Source: Arthrobacter sp. C9C5 (GTDB taxonomy: Bacteria > Actinomycetota > Actinomycetes > Actinomycetales > Micrococcaceae). Taken from it: a stretch of DNA of 64,000 nt. Below, piece by piece: positions 47,165-57,007 of this stretch; position 1 is the first letter of the stretch; each line of letters starts with the position of its first letter. The stretch covers positions 23,775 to 87,774 of the forward strand of contig NZ_JABFMX010000019.1 of NCBI RefSeq assembly GCF_013359735.1, given 5' to 3'. Both the position numbers and the translations under genes were made by a program. A model generated the notes under the pieces. The model made no database searches. It saw only the letters and a list, made by a program, of their open reading frames with translations, and had not been told where the DNA came from.

Positions 47165-48501
47165 GCACAACAGCAACGTCGCCCCAGCCGGGGAAGCCGC
47201 AGCCTGCACCCCTGGACGGGGGAGCTCCCGCGGCCAAGCACCACCACACGACCGTGACCGCCAAGCCCGTGACCTGGAAGCTCCCGGTCACCCTGCTGGT
47301 GCTGGCCGTCGTGGCGTTCATCTTCTTCGGACTGATGGGGCCGCACCAGACCGCCAAGTTCGGAATCTCCACCGGGAGCGACTTCTTCCAGCTGCCGGCC
47401 CTGGAGGTTCCGGCCTTCCTCGGCGGCATCGTTCTCTCGGTGATCATGCTCGCGCTGGCCGGCTATGCCGTGTTCCTCAAGACCCGGAACCGCAAGGTCC
47501 CGGCCTGGGTCACGATCGCCTTCATTGCGCTGTTTGTCGCCGCGTTCCTGATTTGGGTGGTCGGCGGGGCCCGCACCACCAGCATTTCCCTCGCCGGGCT
47601 GATCGCAGGGTCCGTGACCCTGGCCGTGCCGCTGGTGTTCGGCTCCCTGTCCGGCGTGCTCTGCGAACGCGTCGGCGTCGTGAACATCGCCATCGAAGGC
47701 CAGCTCCTGGGCGGCGCCTTCACGGCCGCGATCATCGCCACGCTGACGCACAACCCCTTCCTGGGCCTGCTCGCGGCGGCCATTGCCGGGGCCCTCGTCT
47801 CCATGATCCTGGCCCTCTTCAGCATCAAGTACGTGGTCAACCAGATCATCGTCGGCGTCGTGCTCAACGTCCTCGTCTCCGGCGTCACCGGCTTCCTGTT
47901 CAGTACGGTCATGCAGGCGGACAAGGACAAGTTCAACTCGCCCGCGCACCTGGACCCGATCACCATCCCGGTCCTGGGCGACATCCCGCTGATCGGCCCG
48001 ATCCTGTTCAAGCAGTCGCTGATCGGCTACCTCATGTACATCGCCGTGATCGTGGTCTGGGTAGGGCTGTTCAAGACCAAGTGGGGCCTGCGCGTCCGCG
48101 CCGTTGGCGAACACCCGCAGGCAGCCGACACCATGGGCATCAAGGTCAACGCCACCCGCTTCTGGAATGTCACCCTCGGCGGCGCCATCGCCGGCATCGG
48201 CGGTTCCTTCTTCACCCTGGTGGCGATCGACAGCTTCACCAAGGAGATCTCCGGCGGCCGCGGCTTCATCGCCCTGGCCGCACTGATCTTCGGCCGCTGG
48301 AACCCGATCGGTGCCTTCTTCGCGGCGCTGCTGTTCGGCTTCGCCGACAACCTGCAAAGCATCGTGACGATCATCGGCACCCCGGTTCCGAGCCAGTTCA
48401 TGGCGATGCTTCCGTACCTCGTGACGGTGCTCGCCGTCGCCGGCCTCGTCGGACGCTCCCGGCCGCCGGCGGCCAGCGGCATCCCGTACGTCAAGGGCTG
48501 A
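47161..48501 (+). CDS. Nucleoside ABC transporter permease (second)
   Basis: A 446-residue permease of the same family with about ten hydrophobic segments: VPLVFGSLSGVLCERVGVVN then IAIEGQLLGGAFTAAI, VNQIIVGVVLNVLVSGVTGF, RVRAVGEHPQAADTMGIKVN and GRGFIALAALIFGRWNPIG. It overlaps the first permease by four bases and is followed two bases later by cdd, so nucleoside import and salvage are made together. Confidence 0.9.
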   Translation: MSTTATSPQPGKPQPAPLDGGAPAAKHHHTTVTAKPVTWKLPVTLLVLAVVAFIFFGLMGPHQTAKFGISTGSDFFQLPALEVPAFLGGIVLSVIMLALAGYAVFLKTRNRKVPAWVTIAFIALFVAAFLIWVVGGARTTSISLAGLIAGSVTLAVPLVFGSLSGVLCERVGVVNIAIEGQLLGGAFTAAIIATLTHNPFLGLLAAAIAGALVSMILALFSIKYVVNQIIVGVVLNVLVSGVTGFLFSTVMQADKDKFNSPAHLDPITIPVLGDIPLIGPILFKQSLIGYLMYIAVIVVWVGLFKTKWGLRVRAVGEHPQAADTMGIKVNATRFWNVTLGGAIAGIGGSFFTLVAIDSFTKEISGGRGFIALAALIFGRWNPIGAFFAALLFGFADNLQSIVTIIGTPVPSQFMAMLPYLVTVLAVAGLVGRSRPPAASGIPYVKG

Positions 48502-48503
48502 CC

Positions 48504-48935
48504 ATGGCTGACGACACGTTCCCGGCAGCGGTCCCGGCCTCCGGCGTGGACTGGCCTGCGCTGGAAGCAGCCGCGGTTGCGGCGATGAAGAACGCCTATG
48601 CGCCGTATTCGAAGTTCGCGGTGGGGGCAGCGGCCCTCACCGCGGACGGCCGGATCGTCAGCGGCTGCAACGTCGAAAACGCCAGCTACGGGCTCACGCT
48701 GTGCGCCGAGTGCGCGCTGGTCGGCAACCTGCACATGACCGGCGGCGGCCTGCTGCGCGCCTTCTACTGCGTCGACGCGGACGGCAACGTTCTGATGCCG
48801 TGCGGGCGCTGCCGGCAGCTGCTCTACGAATTCCGGGCCCCGGACATGGAACTCATGACCACACAGGGCATCAAGACGATGGACCAGGTGCTTCCCGACG
48901 CATTTGGCCCCCAACACCTGGAGGAAACCCGGTGA
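48504..48935 (+). CDS. cdd: Cytidine deaminase
   Basis: A 143-residue zinc enzyme deaminating cytidine and deoxycytidine to uridine forms. Zinc ligands and the catalytic Glu are in GLTLCAECALVGNL (CAE) and LMPCGRCRQLLYEF (PCGRC). AYAPYSKFAVGAAALTADG and SGCNVENASYGL are also family-typical. It starts two bases after the permease stop and its end overlaps deoA by four bases. Confidence 0.95.
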   Translation: MADDTFPAAVPASGVDWPALEAAAVAAMKNAYAPYSKFAVGAAALTADGRIVSGCNVENASYGLTLCAECALVGNLHMTGGGLLRAFYCVDADGNVLMPCGRCRQLLYEFRAPDMELMTTQGIKTMDQVLPDAFGPQHLEETR

Positions 48936-50254
48936 CACAGACCACCAGCAACACTGAGGCGTTCGACGCCGTCGACATCATCCGCACCAAGCGCGACAAG
49001 GGCGTGCTCAGCGCCGCCCAGATCGACTGGACGATCGACGCCTACACGCGCGGCGCCATCGCCGATGAGCAGATGGCCGCCCTGAACATGGCCATCCTGC
49101 TCAACGGAATGGACCGCGCGGAGATTTCCCGCTGGACCGCGGCGATGATCGCCTCCGGCGAGCGGATGGACTTCTCCAGCCTGCGCCGGCCCGACGGCGG
49201 CGTGAAGGCCACCTCGGACAAGCACTCCACCGGCGGGGTGGGGGACAAGATCACCCTTCCGCTGGCACCCCTCGTGGCCGTGTTCGGCGTCGCCGTTCCG
49301 CAGCTCTCCGGCCGCGGCCTCGGCCACACCGGCGGCACCCTGGACAAGCTCGAGTCCATCCCCGGCTGGCGCGCGGCGCTGAGCAACGAGGAAATGCTGG
49401 CCCAGTTGCAGGACGTGGGGGCCGTCATCTGCGCCGCCGGCGCCGGCCTGGCCCCGGCGGACAAGAAGCTCTACGCCCTGCGCGACGTCACCGGCACGGT
49501 CGAGGCCATCCCGCTGATCGCTTCCTCGATCATGAGCAAGAAAATCGCCGAAGGCACCGGATCCCTGGTCCTGGACGTCAAGGTGGGCAGCGGCGCGTTC
49601 ATGAAGGACGAGGCGCGCGCCCGGGAACTGGCCGAAACCATGGTGGCGCTGGGCAAGGATGCCGGGGTCAACACGGTGGCGCTGCTGACCAACATGAACA
49701 CGCCCCTGGGCCTCACCGCGGGCAACGCGATCGAGGTCGAGGAATCCGTGGAGGTACTCGCCGGGGGAGGCCCGGAAGACGTCGTCGAACTCACCGTCCG
49801 GCTGGCCGAGGAGATGCTGGCCTGCGCCGGCGTGCACGACGCCGATCCGCGCGCCGCGCTTCAGGACGGCCGCGCCATGGACGTCTGGAACCGGATGATC
49901 GAGGCCCAGGGCGGGGACCCGCGCGCCGTGCTGCCGGTGGCCAAGGAATCCGAGACCATCTACGCGCCGGCCGATGGCGTGCTGGTGGAACTCGACGCCA
50001 TGGCCGTGGGCGTCGCAGCCTGGCGCCTCGGCGCCGGCCGCGCCCGCAAGGAGGACCAGGTCCAGGCCGGCGCCGGGGTGCGGATGCACGCCAAGCCGGG
50101 CGCCACGGTCCGTGCCGGCGAGCCGCTGATGACCCTGCTGACGGACACCCCGGAGAAGTTCGAACGTGCCAAGGAAGCGCTCGAGCACGCCGCCGTGATC
50201 GCCCCCGAGGGCTCCCGCCCGGCCCAGCAACTCATCATCGACCGCATCGCCTGA
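48932..50254 (+). CDS. deoA: Thymidine phosphorylase
   Basis: A 440-residue pyrimidine-nucleoside phosphorylase releasing thymine or uracil and deoxyribose-1-phosphate. The signature is present as SGRGLGHTGGTLDKLESIPG, with KATSDKHSTGGVGDKITLPL and SLVLDVKVGSGAFMKDEARA. The GTG at 48932 has GGAGG at a good distance and overlaps the cdd stop (GTGA). It ends the import-salvage operon; a long hairpin follows. Confidence 0.94.
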   Translation: MTQTTSNTEAFDAVDIIRTKRDKGVLSAAQIDWTIDAYTRGAIADEQMAALNMAILLNGMDRAEISRWTAAMIASGERMDFSSLRRPDGGVKATSDKHSTGGVGDKITLPLAPLVAVFGVAVPQLSGRGLGHTGGTLDKLESIPGWRAALSNEEMLAQLQDVGAVICAAGAGLAPADKKLYALRDVTGTVEAIPLIASSIMSKKIAEGTGSLVLDVKVGSGAFMKDEARARELAETMVALGKDAGVNTVALLTNMNTPLGLTAGNAIEVEESVEVLAGGGPEDVVELTVRLAEEMLACAGVHDADPRAALQDGRAMDVWNRMIEAQGGDPRAVLPVAKESETIYAPADGVLVELDAMAVGVAAWRLGAGRARKEDQVQAGAGVRMHAKPGATVRAGEPLMTLLTDTPEKFERAKEALEHAAVIAPEGSRPAQQLIIDRIA

Positions 50255-50270
50255 GGGTCCGGCTGCCGCC

Positions 50271-50329
50271 TTGCCCTATCACCCTGGGTCCCCAACCCTC
50301 GGGGTTAACAGCCCCAAGTGATAGGGCAA
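50271..50329. terminator. Hairpin after deoA
   Basis: Perfect 12-bp outer arms TTGCCCTATCAC (50271-50282) and GTGATAGGGCAA (50318-50329) enclose a partly paired centre with its own AACCC/GGGTT stem. No U-run follows. Its CCCCAAGTG segment is shared with the dispersed palindromes, so it may be a diverged relative as well as a terminator. Confidence 0.65.
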
Positions 50330-50404
50330 CGGCGCCGGGTCCGGCAGTACACTGGCACCACAGTATTCCGGGAGAAACCGGGCACCGCCGTGCGTTAGGA
50401 AACC

Positions 50405-51055
50405 GTGCAGGCAATCAACGACTTCATCCTGGCCGCCGCAGGCCAACCCTGGGTCCTGTTCCTCGTGTTCGCGTGCTGCCTGATTGACGGGTTCTTTCCC
50501 CCGGTTCCCAGTGAATCGGTGGTGGTGGGCCTGGCCGCCGTCGCCGCGGCGGCGGAGGTGCCCAACCCGCTTCTGCTGGTGGTCGTGGCAGCCGCCGGGG
50601 CGTTCTCCGGGGACAACATCGCCTACCTGATCGGGCGGGCCACCGGGACCGGACGCTGGGCGTGGATGCGCGGGTACCGGGCGCAGCGGGCCTTCCTGTG
50701 GGCTGGCGGCGAGCTCCGGAAACGGCCCGCGTCGCTGATCATGGTCGCCCGGTTTGTCCCGATCGGCCGGGTGGCCGTCAACCTGACCGCCGGCGCCACC
50801 AACTACGCGCAATCCCGCTTTGTCGCGCTGACGGTGCTCTCCGCGATGCTGTGGTCCGGCTATTCGGTGGGCATCGGCCTGTTCTTCGGGCAATGGTTCG
50901 AAGACAACCACCTCCTCGGTGCCACCATCGCGATCATCTGCGCGATCATCCTCGGCATCGCCGTCGACCTCACCCTGAGCAGGCTTCGCGGCCGTGCGCC
51001 GGGGGAGCTGGTCCCGGAGGACCAGGACCGGCCCGCGCCGCCGGCCGACGGCTAG
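50405..51055 (+). CDS. DedA family membrane protein (first)
   Basis: A 216-residue protein with five to six hydrophobic segments and DedA family landmarks: an acidic residue in CLIDGFFPPVPSESVVVGLA, GDNIAYLIGRATG and the Arg-containing MVARFVPIGRVAVNLTAGAT. The family includes undecaprenyl-phosphate and phospholipid flippases. GTG at 50405 follows AGGA at about four bases. A TACACT -10 box lies at 50348-50353. A paralogue follows 185 bases later. Confidence 0.88.
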   Translation: MQAINDFILAAAGQPWVLFLVFACCLIDGFFPPVPSESVVVGLAAVAAAAEVPNPLLLVVVAAAGAFSGDNIAYLIGRATGTGRWAWMRGYRAQRAFLWAGGELRKRPASLIMVARFVPIGRVAVNLTAGATNYAQSRFVALTVLSAMLWSGYSVGIGLFFGQWFEDNHLLGATIAIICAIILGIAVDLTLSRLRGRAPGELVPEDQDRPAPPADG

Positions 51056-51240
51056 GACCCGTGCCGGGAACGCCCCGCGCCACGGCCGGAATCATCGCTG
51101 CGGTGCGTAGCGCAGGACGCCCGGCCCGTGGGACACTTAGGTGCGATTCACGTCACGTCTGTGCCGTGTGCGCTCAACCGTAACTCTTGTCCGTCCCGGG
51201 TACGTCCCCACCCCTTCAGTTTTCTAGGAGCACAGCCCGC

Positions 51241-51957
51241 GTGGAGTTCATTAATGAGGCCGTGCTCCATGCAGCAGGCCAGTGGTGGATCTATCCCCTC
51301 CTGCTGGTGTTCTTCTTCATCGACGGCTTCGCCATGGTGGTCCCCAGTGAGACGCTGATTGTCGCCCTCGCCGCCTACTCCCGGCACAGCGGACAGCCCA
51401 ATCTGTGGATTCTCGGCCTCACGGCGCTCATCGGCGCCATCGCCGGCGACAACATGGCCTACTTGCTGGGGCGCAAAATCGGCATCGAACGCTTCCGTTG
51501 GATGCGCAAGCCCAAGGTCCAGCGGGTCTTCGCCTGGGCCCGCTACGAACTGGAAAAGCGCGGCGCGGTGCTGATCTTCACCGCCCGGTACATCCCGTGG
51601 GGCCGCGTGGCCGTCAACTACGTCGCCGGCACCACCGGGTTCCCGCACCGCAGGTTCTTCCTCCTGGACGCTTTCGCCTGCGTCACCTGGGTGATCTACT
51701 CGCTCGGAATCGGCATTCTGGCCAGTTCCTTCCCCTGGCTGCACCACAACCCGCTCCTAAGCGCCGGGATCGCCGTCGTCTTCGCTATTGTCCTCGGCGT
51801 GGCCGTTGACCACCTGCTGCGCTGGTGGCACAAACGCCTGGGCCGGCACGACGAGCCGGCTGCCGCGGAGGCAGCGGCGGCGGACGATGCCGCGGCTTCC
51901 GGGTCCGAGCCGGCGCTGACCGCCCGGTCGAAGGAGACCGACGCTTCCCGCAAGTAG
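51241..51957 (+). CDS. DedA family membrane protein (second)
   Basis: A 238-residue paralogue of the preceding protein: FFFIDGFAMVVPSETLIVAL, IAGDNMAYLLGRKIG and FTARYIPWGRVAVNYVAGTT keep the conserved acidic and arginine residues. The C-terminal 40 residues are an Ala/acidic tail. GTG at 51241 is preceded by AGGAG at about ten bases and gives a start equivalent to the first copy; the longer frame from 51187 is not supported. Tandem duplication is likely. Confidence 0.88.
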   Translation: MEFINEAVLHAAGQWWIYPLLLVFFFIDGFAMVVPSETLIVALAAYSRHSGQPNLWILGLTALIGAIAGDNMAYLLGRKIGIERFRWMRKPKVQRVFAWARYELEKRGAVLIFTARYIPWGRVAVNYVAGTTGFPHRRFFLLDAFACVTWVIYSLGIGILASSFPWLHHNPLLSAGIAVVFAIVLGVAVDHLLRWWHKRLGRHDEPAAAEAAAADDAAASGSEPALTARSKETDASRK

Positions 51958-51989
51958 CGCGGGGCGCCGTCCGACCCTATGGTTGGAAC

Positions 51990-53162
51990 GTGACTGAGAC
52001 TATTCTTGACGCTGCCCCTGACCTCGAATTCGACCTGAAGGGCCTTCCCAAGGTTTCCCTTCACGACCACCTGGACGGCGGACTGCGTCCGGCCACCATC
52101 ATTGAACTTGCCGAAGCCGTCGGACACACGCTGCCCTCCACCGACCCGGTCGCGCTGGGGGAGTGGTTCCGCGAATCCGCCGACTCCGGTTCGCTGGTCC
52201 GCTACCTCGAGACGTTTGACCACACCATCGCCGTCATGCAGACCAAGGAAGGCCTGTACCGCGTCGCCAAGGAGTTCGTTGAAGACCTCGCGGACGACGG
52301 CGTCGTGTACGGCGAGGTGCGCTGGGCCCCGGAACAGCACCTGCAGCAGGGCCTGTCGCTGGACGACGTCGTTGAAGCCGTCCAGGCCGGCCTCGATGCA
52401 GGCGTCGACGCCGTCGCCGAGACCGGCCGCGAGATCCAGGTCGGCCAGCTGATCACCGCCATGCGGCACGCCGACCGCGGCCAGGAAATCGCCGAGCTGG
52501 CCGTCCGGCACCGCTACAAGGGTGCCGTCGGCTTCGACATCGCCGGCGCCGAGGACGGCTTCCTGCCTGCCCGGTTCAAGGACGCTTTCACCTACCTTGC
52601 CCAGCACAACTTCCCGGCGACGATCCACGCCGGCGAGGCCGCCGGGCTGGAGAGCATCCAGTCCGCACTCGTTGACGGCCGGGCGCTGCGTCTGGGCCAC
52701 GGCGTTCGGATCGCCGAGGACGTCACCGTCGAGTTCGAGGACGCCGACGACGCCGATGTCTCCGATATCAACGCCGACAGCGACGAGGTCGACGACAACA
52801 TCGGCCTCGTAACCCTCGGCGAGCTGGCCAGCTGGGTCCGGGACCGCGGCATCGCACTGGAAATCTGCCCGTCCTCGAACCTGCAGACCGGCGCCATTGC
52901 CGGTTTCGGCGAAGGCATCGAAAGCCACCCGGTGGACATGCTCTACCAGCTGGGCTTCAACGTCACGATCAACACGGACAACCGGCTGATGAGCGGCGTG
53001 ACCCTCACCGACGAGTTCGAACTGCTCGTTGAGACCTTCGACTACGACCTGGACGACCTGCTCGAGCTGACGCTGAACGCAGCCGAAGCCGCGTTCCTTC
53101 CGCTGGAGGAAAAGGAAGCCCTGGTCGAATACATCAACGAGGCCTACGCCGACCTTGGCTAA
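51990..53162 (+). CDS. add: Adenosine deaminase
   Basis: A 390-residue zinc enzyme converting adenosine and deoxyadenosine to inosine forms. Metal and active-site motifs are SLHDHLDGGLRP, TIHAGEAAGLES, LRLGHGVRIAED and VTINTDNRLMSG. Between GHG and the next helix is an unusual Asp-rich insert of about 20 residues (52731-52806). GTG at 51990 has TATGGT (51978-51983) six bases upstream, so it is probably leaderless. It completes the salvage set cdd-deoA-add. The following mazG-like gene overlaps by eight bases. Confidence 0.94.
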   Translation: MTETILDAAPDLEFDLKGLPKVSLHDHLDGGLRPATIIELAEAVGHTLPSTDPVALGEWFRESADSGSLVRYLETFDHTIAVMQTKEGLYRVAKEFVEDLADDGVVYGEVRWAPEQHLQQGLSLDDVVEAVQAGLDAGVDAVAETGREIQVGQLITAMRHADRGQEIAELAVRHRYKGAVGFDIAGAEDGFLPARFKDAFTYLAQHNFPATIHAGEAAGLESIQSALVDGRALRLGHGVRIAEDVTVEFEDADDADVSDINADSDEVDDNIGLVTLGELASWVRDRGIALEICPSSNLQTGAIAGFGEGIESHPVDMLYQLGFNVTINTDNRLMSGVTLTDEFELLVETFDYDLDDLLELTLNAAEAAFLPLEEKEALVEYINEAYADLG

Positions 53163-53937
53163 GGACTCCAACCCGGTGGACGCGCCGCTCAGGGACTTGT
53201 TGCGAACCATCGCCGAGCTGCGCGTCCACTGCCCCTGGATGGGCGCCCTCAGCCACGAATCCCTCGTGGAATACCTCCTTGAGGAGGCCTATGAGGTGGC
53301 TGAAACCATCGAGTCCGACGGCGGCGACGCCGAGCTGCGGGCGGAACTCGGCGACGTCCTGCTGCAGGTGGTACTGCATGCCCGGCTCGCCGAGGAACGC
53401 GGAGCCTTCGACTTCGACGACGTCGCCCGCGGCCTGCGGGACAAGATGGTCCGGCGCAATCCGCACGTCTTCCGCGCCGACGGCTCCCTGCAGGACTCCT
53501 TCCCGGCCACGGTCCAGGAGATCGTGCTGAAGTGGGATGCCGTCAAGAAAGCCGAAAAGCCCGGCCGGGGCCACGCCTTCGACGGCGTCCCGGCCGCGCT
53601 GCCCGCGCTGGCCCGGGCGCAGAAACTCCTGGACCGGGCAGAACGGGCAGGACTGCCCACCGCGTTGGAACCGGCCCCCGCGTTGGAGGCCGCCGCCTCA
53701 GTACCCGCCGCGGGCCCACCCGCCCCGGCGACCGAGCAGGAGCTTGGAGAGCTGCTGTTCGGCATTGTCGCGGCCGCCCGGCGTGAGGGCCTGGACGCCG
53801 AGCGCGCCCTGCGCGTGGTCAACCGCCATTTCCAGAACAGCCAGTCCGGGAGCTCGTCCGGCAACCACTCCGGCGGCACCGGTTCCGACGCCGGTCCCGC
53901 CACCGGCGCGGGAGCACCGCGTCCGGGGACTGGATAG
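53155..53937 (+). CDS. mazG: MazG-family nucleoside triphosphate pyrophosphohydrolase
   Basis: A 260-residue protein with one MazG domain at about 8-120: HCPWMGALSHESLVEYLLEE, the metal-binding EEAYEVAETIE and the ELGDVLLQVVLHARLAEE motif. It hydrolyses abnormal or excess NTPs to NMP and PPi. The region after 125 is Ala/Pro-rich with a short helical part and a Ser/Gly-rich tail. TTG at 53155 overlaps the add stop by eight bases. Next to eno, as in Mycobacterium (Rv1021, Rv1023). Confidence 0.88.
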   Translation: MAKDSNPVDAPLRDLLRTIAELRVHCPWMGALSHESLVEYLLEEAYEVAETIESDGGDAELRAELGDVLLQVVLHARLAEERGAFDFDDVARGLRDKMVRRNPHVFRADGSLQDSFPATVQEIVLKWDAVKKAEKPGRGHAFDGVPAALPALARAQKLLDRAERAGLPTALEPAPALEAAASVPAAGPPAPATEQELGELLFGIVAAARREGLDAERALRVVNRHFQNSQSGSSSGNHSGGTGSDAGPATGAGAPRPGTG

Positions 53938-53964
53938 CTTTCCGTAACTTATCCCACTCTCGAC

Positions 53965-53970
53965 TAGGCT
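53965..53970 (+). promoter_or_regulatory. -10 box of eno
   Basis: TAGGCT lies 95 bases before the eno start. The same hexamer occurs upstream of davA (14418) and of the nucleoside ABC ATPase (44071). The -35 region is not well conserved. Confidence 0.4.
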
Positions 53971-54002
53971 AGGGGCGACGAGGACGTCGGTTTCCCGCTT
54001 GA

Positions 54003-55346
<1,344 letters not shown>

Positions 55347-55364
55347 TACCCGCAAAAATCAGGT

Positions 55365-55408
55365 ACCGGTGGCTATGGTGGAAAGACCATGGCCACCGGT
55401 TCTGTTTT
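55365..55408 (+). terminator. Terminator of eno
   Basis: Arms ACCGGTGGC + ATGGT (55365-55379) pair with ACCAT + GCCACCGGT (55386-55400) through one U-G pair, with a six-base loop, followed by TCTGTTTT. Confidence 0.9.
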
Positions 55409-55440
55409 GGCCGGTTCTTTTTGGCCGGTTCTTTTTGGCC
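55405..55440. repeat. 14-bp tandem repeat between eno and divIC
   Basis: TTTTGGCCGGTTCT occurs twice exactly (55405-55418, 55419-55432) and then as a partial TTTTGGCC. The first T-run belongs to the eno terminator, so the repeat duplicates its U-tract. Confidence 0.8.
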
Positions 55441-55456
55441 AGTTTGAAGGAGTGAC

Positions 55457-56191
55457 ATGGCAACCCGCCGTCCCAAGGTTCCCCGGGCCGCTGCTGCGGC
55501 CCCGAAGTCTTCGGCCACCAGCCGGGGGGAAGCCGACGGCGGCCATGTCATCAGGGCTGATTTCGGCGGTCCGCGGCACGGCAGCGAACCCGCCGGCCGG
55601 CCAAGCGGCCACGACGCCGGACCAGCGGCGCCCGAGGCGCCGGGAACCGGCAAACCCGGCCCCGCCGGCGGAGCCGCTGCGCCCGCCAGGACCGGAGCTG
55701 CAAAGACCGGCGCCCGCGAGAACGCCCCAGCCACGCCGGCCGCGGGCAGGGGAGCGGGCACGAAATCCGGACAGCCCGGGCAAACCGAGGGGCTCGATCC
55801 CGTTCCGGCCAAAGCCTTCTCCGGGCGACTGCTGGCCCTCGGCGTCGTGATGATCGCCATCACGATCATGCTGGCGCCCACGGTCAGGATCTTCCTCGAA
55901 AAGCGCGCCGAAATAGCTGACCTGGAGGCCGAGATTTCGGCCCAGCAGGCGAAGCAGACGGACCTCAAGCGTGAGGTTTCGCGCTGGCAGGACCCGAACT
56001 ACGTGAAACAACAAGCCCGTGACCGCATTAACATGGTTATGCCCGGCGAAACCGGCTACTGGGTTTACGGCAGCGATCTTCCTGCCGCAACGTCCGGTTC
56101 CGGCGCCGCAGCAGGAACAGCCACAGACCCGGCCAATCTGCCGTGGGTGGATTCCCTTTGGGACTCCATCAGGCGGTCGGCAACAGACTAG
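55457..56191 (+). CDS. Septum formation initiator family protein (DivIC/FtsL-like)
   Basis: A 244-residue bitopic protein. A long Ala/Pro/Gly-rich cytosolic N-terminus (1-118) precedes one membrane helix (about 120-142, LLALGVVMIAITIMLAP). Next is a coiled coil with EKRAEIADLEAEISAQQAKQ, and then the DivIC/FtsL signature RWQDPNYVKQQARDRINMVM and PGETGYWVY. It should join FtsQ in the divisome. AGGAG lies four bases before the ATG. Conserved between eno and the DUF501 gene. Confidence 0.88.
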   Translation: MATRRPKVPRAAAAAPKSSATSRGEADGGHVIRADFGGPRHGSEPAGRPSGHDAGPAAPEAPGTGKPGPAGGAAAPARTGAAKTGARENAPATPAAGRGAGTKSGQPGQTEGLDPVPAKAFSGRLLALGVVMIAITIMLAPTVRIFLEKRAEIADLEAEISAQQAKQTDLKREVSRWQDPNYVKQQARDRINMVMPGETGYWVYGSDLPAATSGSGAAAGTATDPANLPWVDSLWDSIRRSATD

Positions 56192-56257
56192 GAGCGGCGC
56201 CCGCCGCCGGATTACCGCAGACCGGTAATTCCAACAGGGCAGGAAGGTGCCGCGCCA

Positions 56258-57007
56258 GTGGACGAGAACCGAGCGGACGATCCCCGGACCGGGAACCCCA
56301 TCGAAGCGACCCCCAAGGAAGCCACCCCGGCGCCGGAGGATCCACGCCAGCCTTCGGCCCGCGACCTTGACGTGCTCAGCCGGCAACTGGGGCGGCCGGT
56401 GCGCGACGTCGTCGAGATCCCTGCCCGCTGCGTCTGCGGCAACCCCCTGGTGGCGGCCACCTCGCCGCGGCTGAGCAACGGGACGCCGTTCCCCACCACC
56501 TTCTACCTGACCCATCCGGTCATCACCTCGGCCGTGTCCCGGCTGGAGGCGGCCGGGATGATGAACGAGATGAACGAGCGGCTCGGTGCCGACGAGGCGC
56601 TGGCGGCGGACTACCGTGCCGCGCACGAGGCTTACCTGCAGTCCCGCGCCGAGATCGGCGCCCGGTCCGGCATCGGGGCCGTCCCGGAGATCGACGGGAT
56701 CTCCGCCGGCGGCATGCCGACCCGCGTCAAGTGCCTGCATGTCCTGGTGGGCCATTCGCTCGCGGCCGGCCCCGGAGTCAACCCGCTCGGCGACGAGGCC
56801 GTAGCCGGCATCAGCGAGTGGTGGACCCGGGACCGTTGCTACTGCGACGGCGCGTGGGATACCGGCGGAGAGGCCCCTTCGCAGGACCTGAGTCGGCACG
56901 GACCGCAGGGTCTGCCCGAAATCGTCGGCCGGCCGGCCCCGGTGCGGAAGTCCCGCACCGACGCCGCCGCCGGCGGGGATGCAGCAGCCGCCGGAGCCGG
57001 GCAGTGA
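56258..57007 (+). CDS. DUF501 domain protein
   Basis: A 249-residue protein with the DUF501 domain at about 35-205. Blocks are RDLDVLSRQLGRPVRDVVEI, PARCVCGNPLVAATSPRLSN, GTPFPTTFYLTHP and MPTRVKCLHVLVGHSLAAGP, then RDRCYCDGAWD. The four conserved Cys and a His could bind a metal, but function is unknown. GTG at 56258 has GGAAGG ten bases upstream. Its stop overlaps the ppx start (GTGA). Confidence 0.85.
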   Translation: MDENRADDPRTGNPIEATPKEATPAPEDPRQPSARDLDVLSRQLGRPVRDVVEIPARCVCGNPLVAATSPRLSNGTPFPTTFYLTHPVITSAVSRLEAAGMMNEMNERLGADEALAADYRAAHEAYLQSRAEIGARSGIGAVPEIDGISAGGMPTRVKCLHVLVGHSLAAGPGVNPLGDEAVAGISEWWTRDRCYCDGAWDTGGEAPSQDLSRHGPQGLPEIVGRPAPVRKSRTDAAAGGDAAAAGAGQ

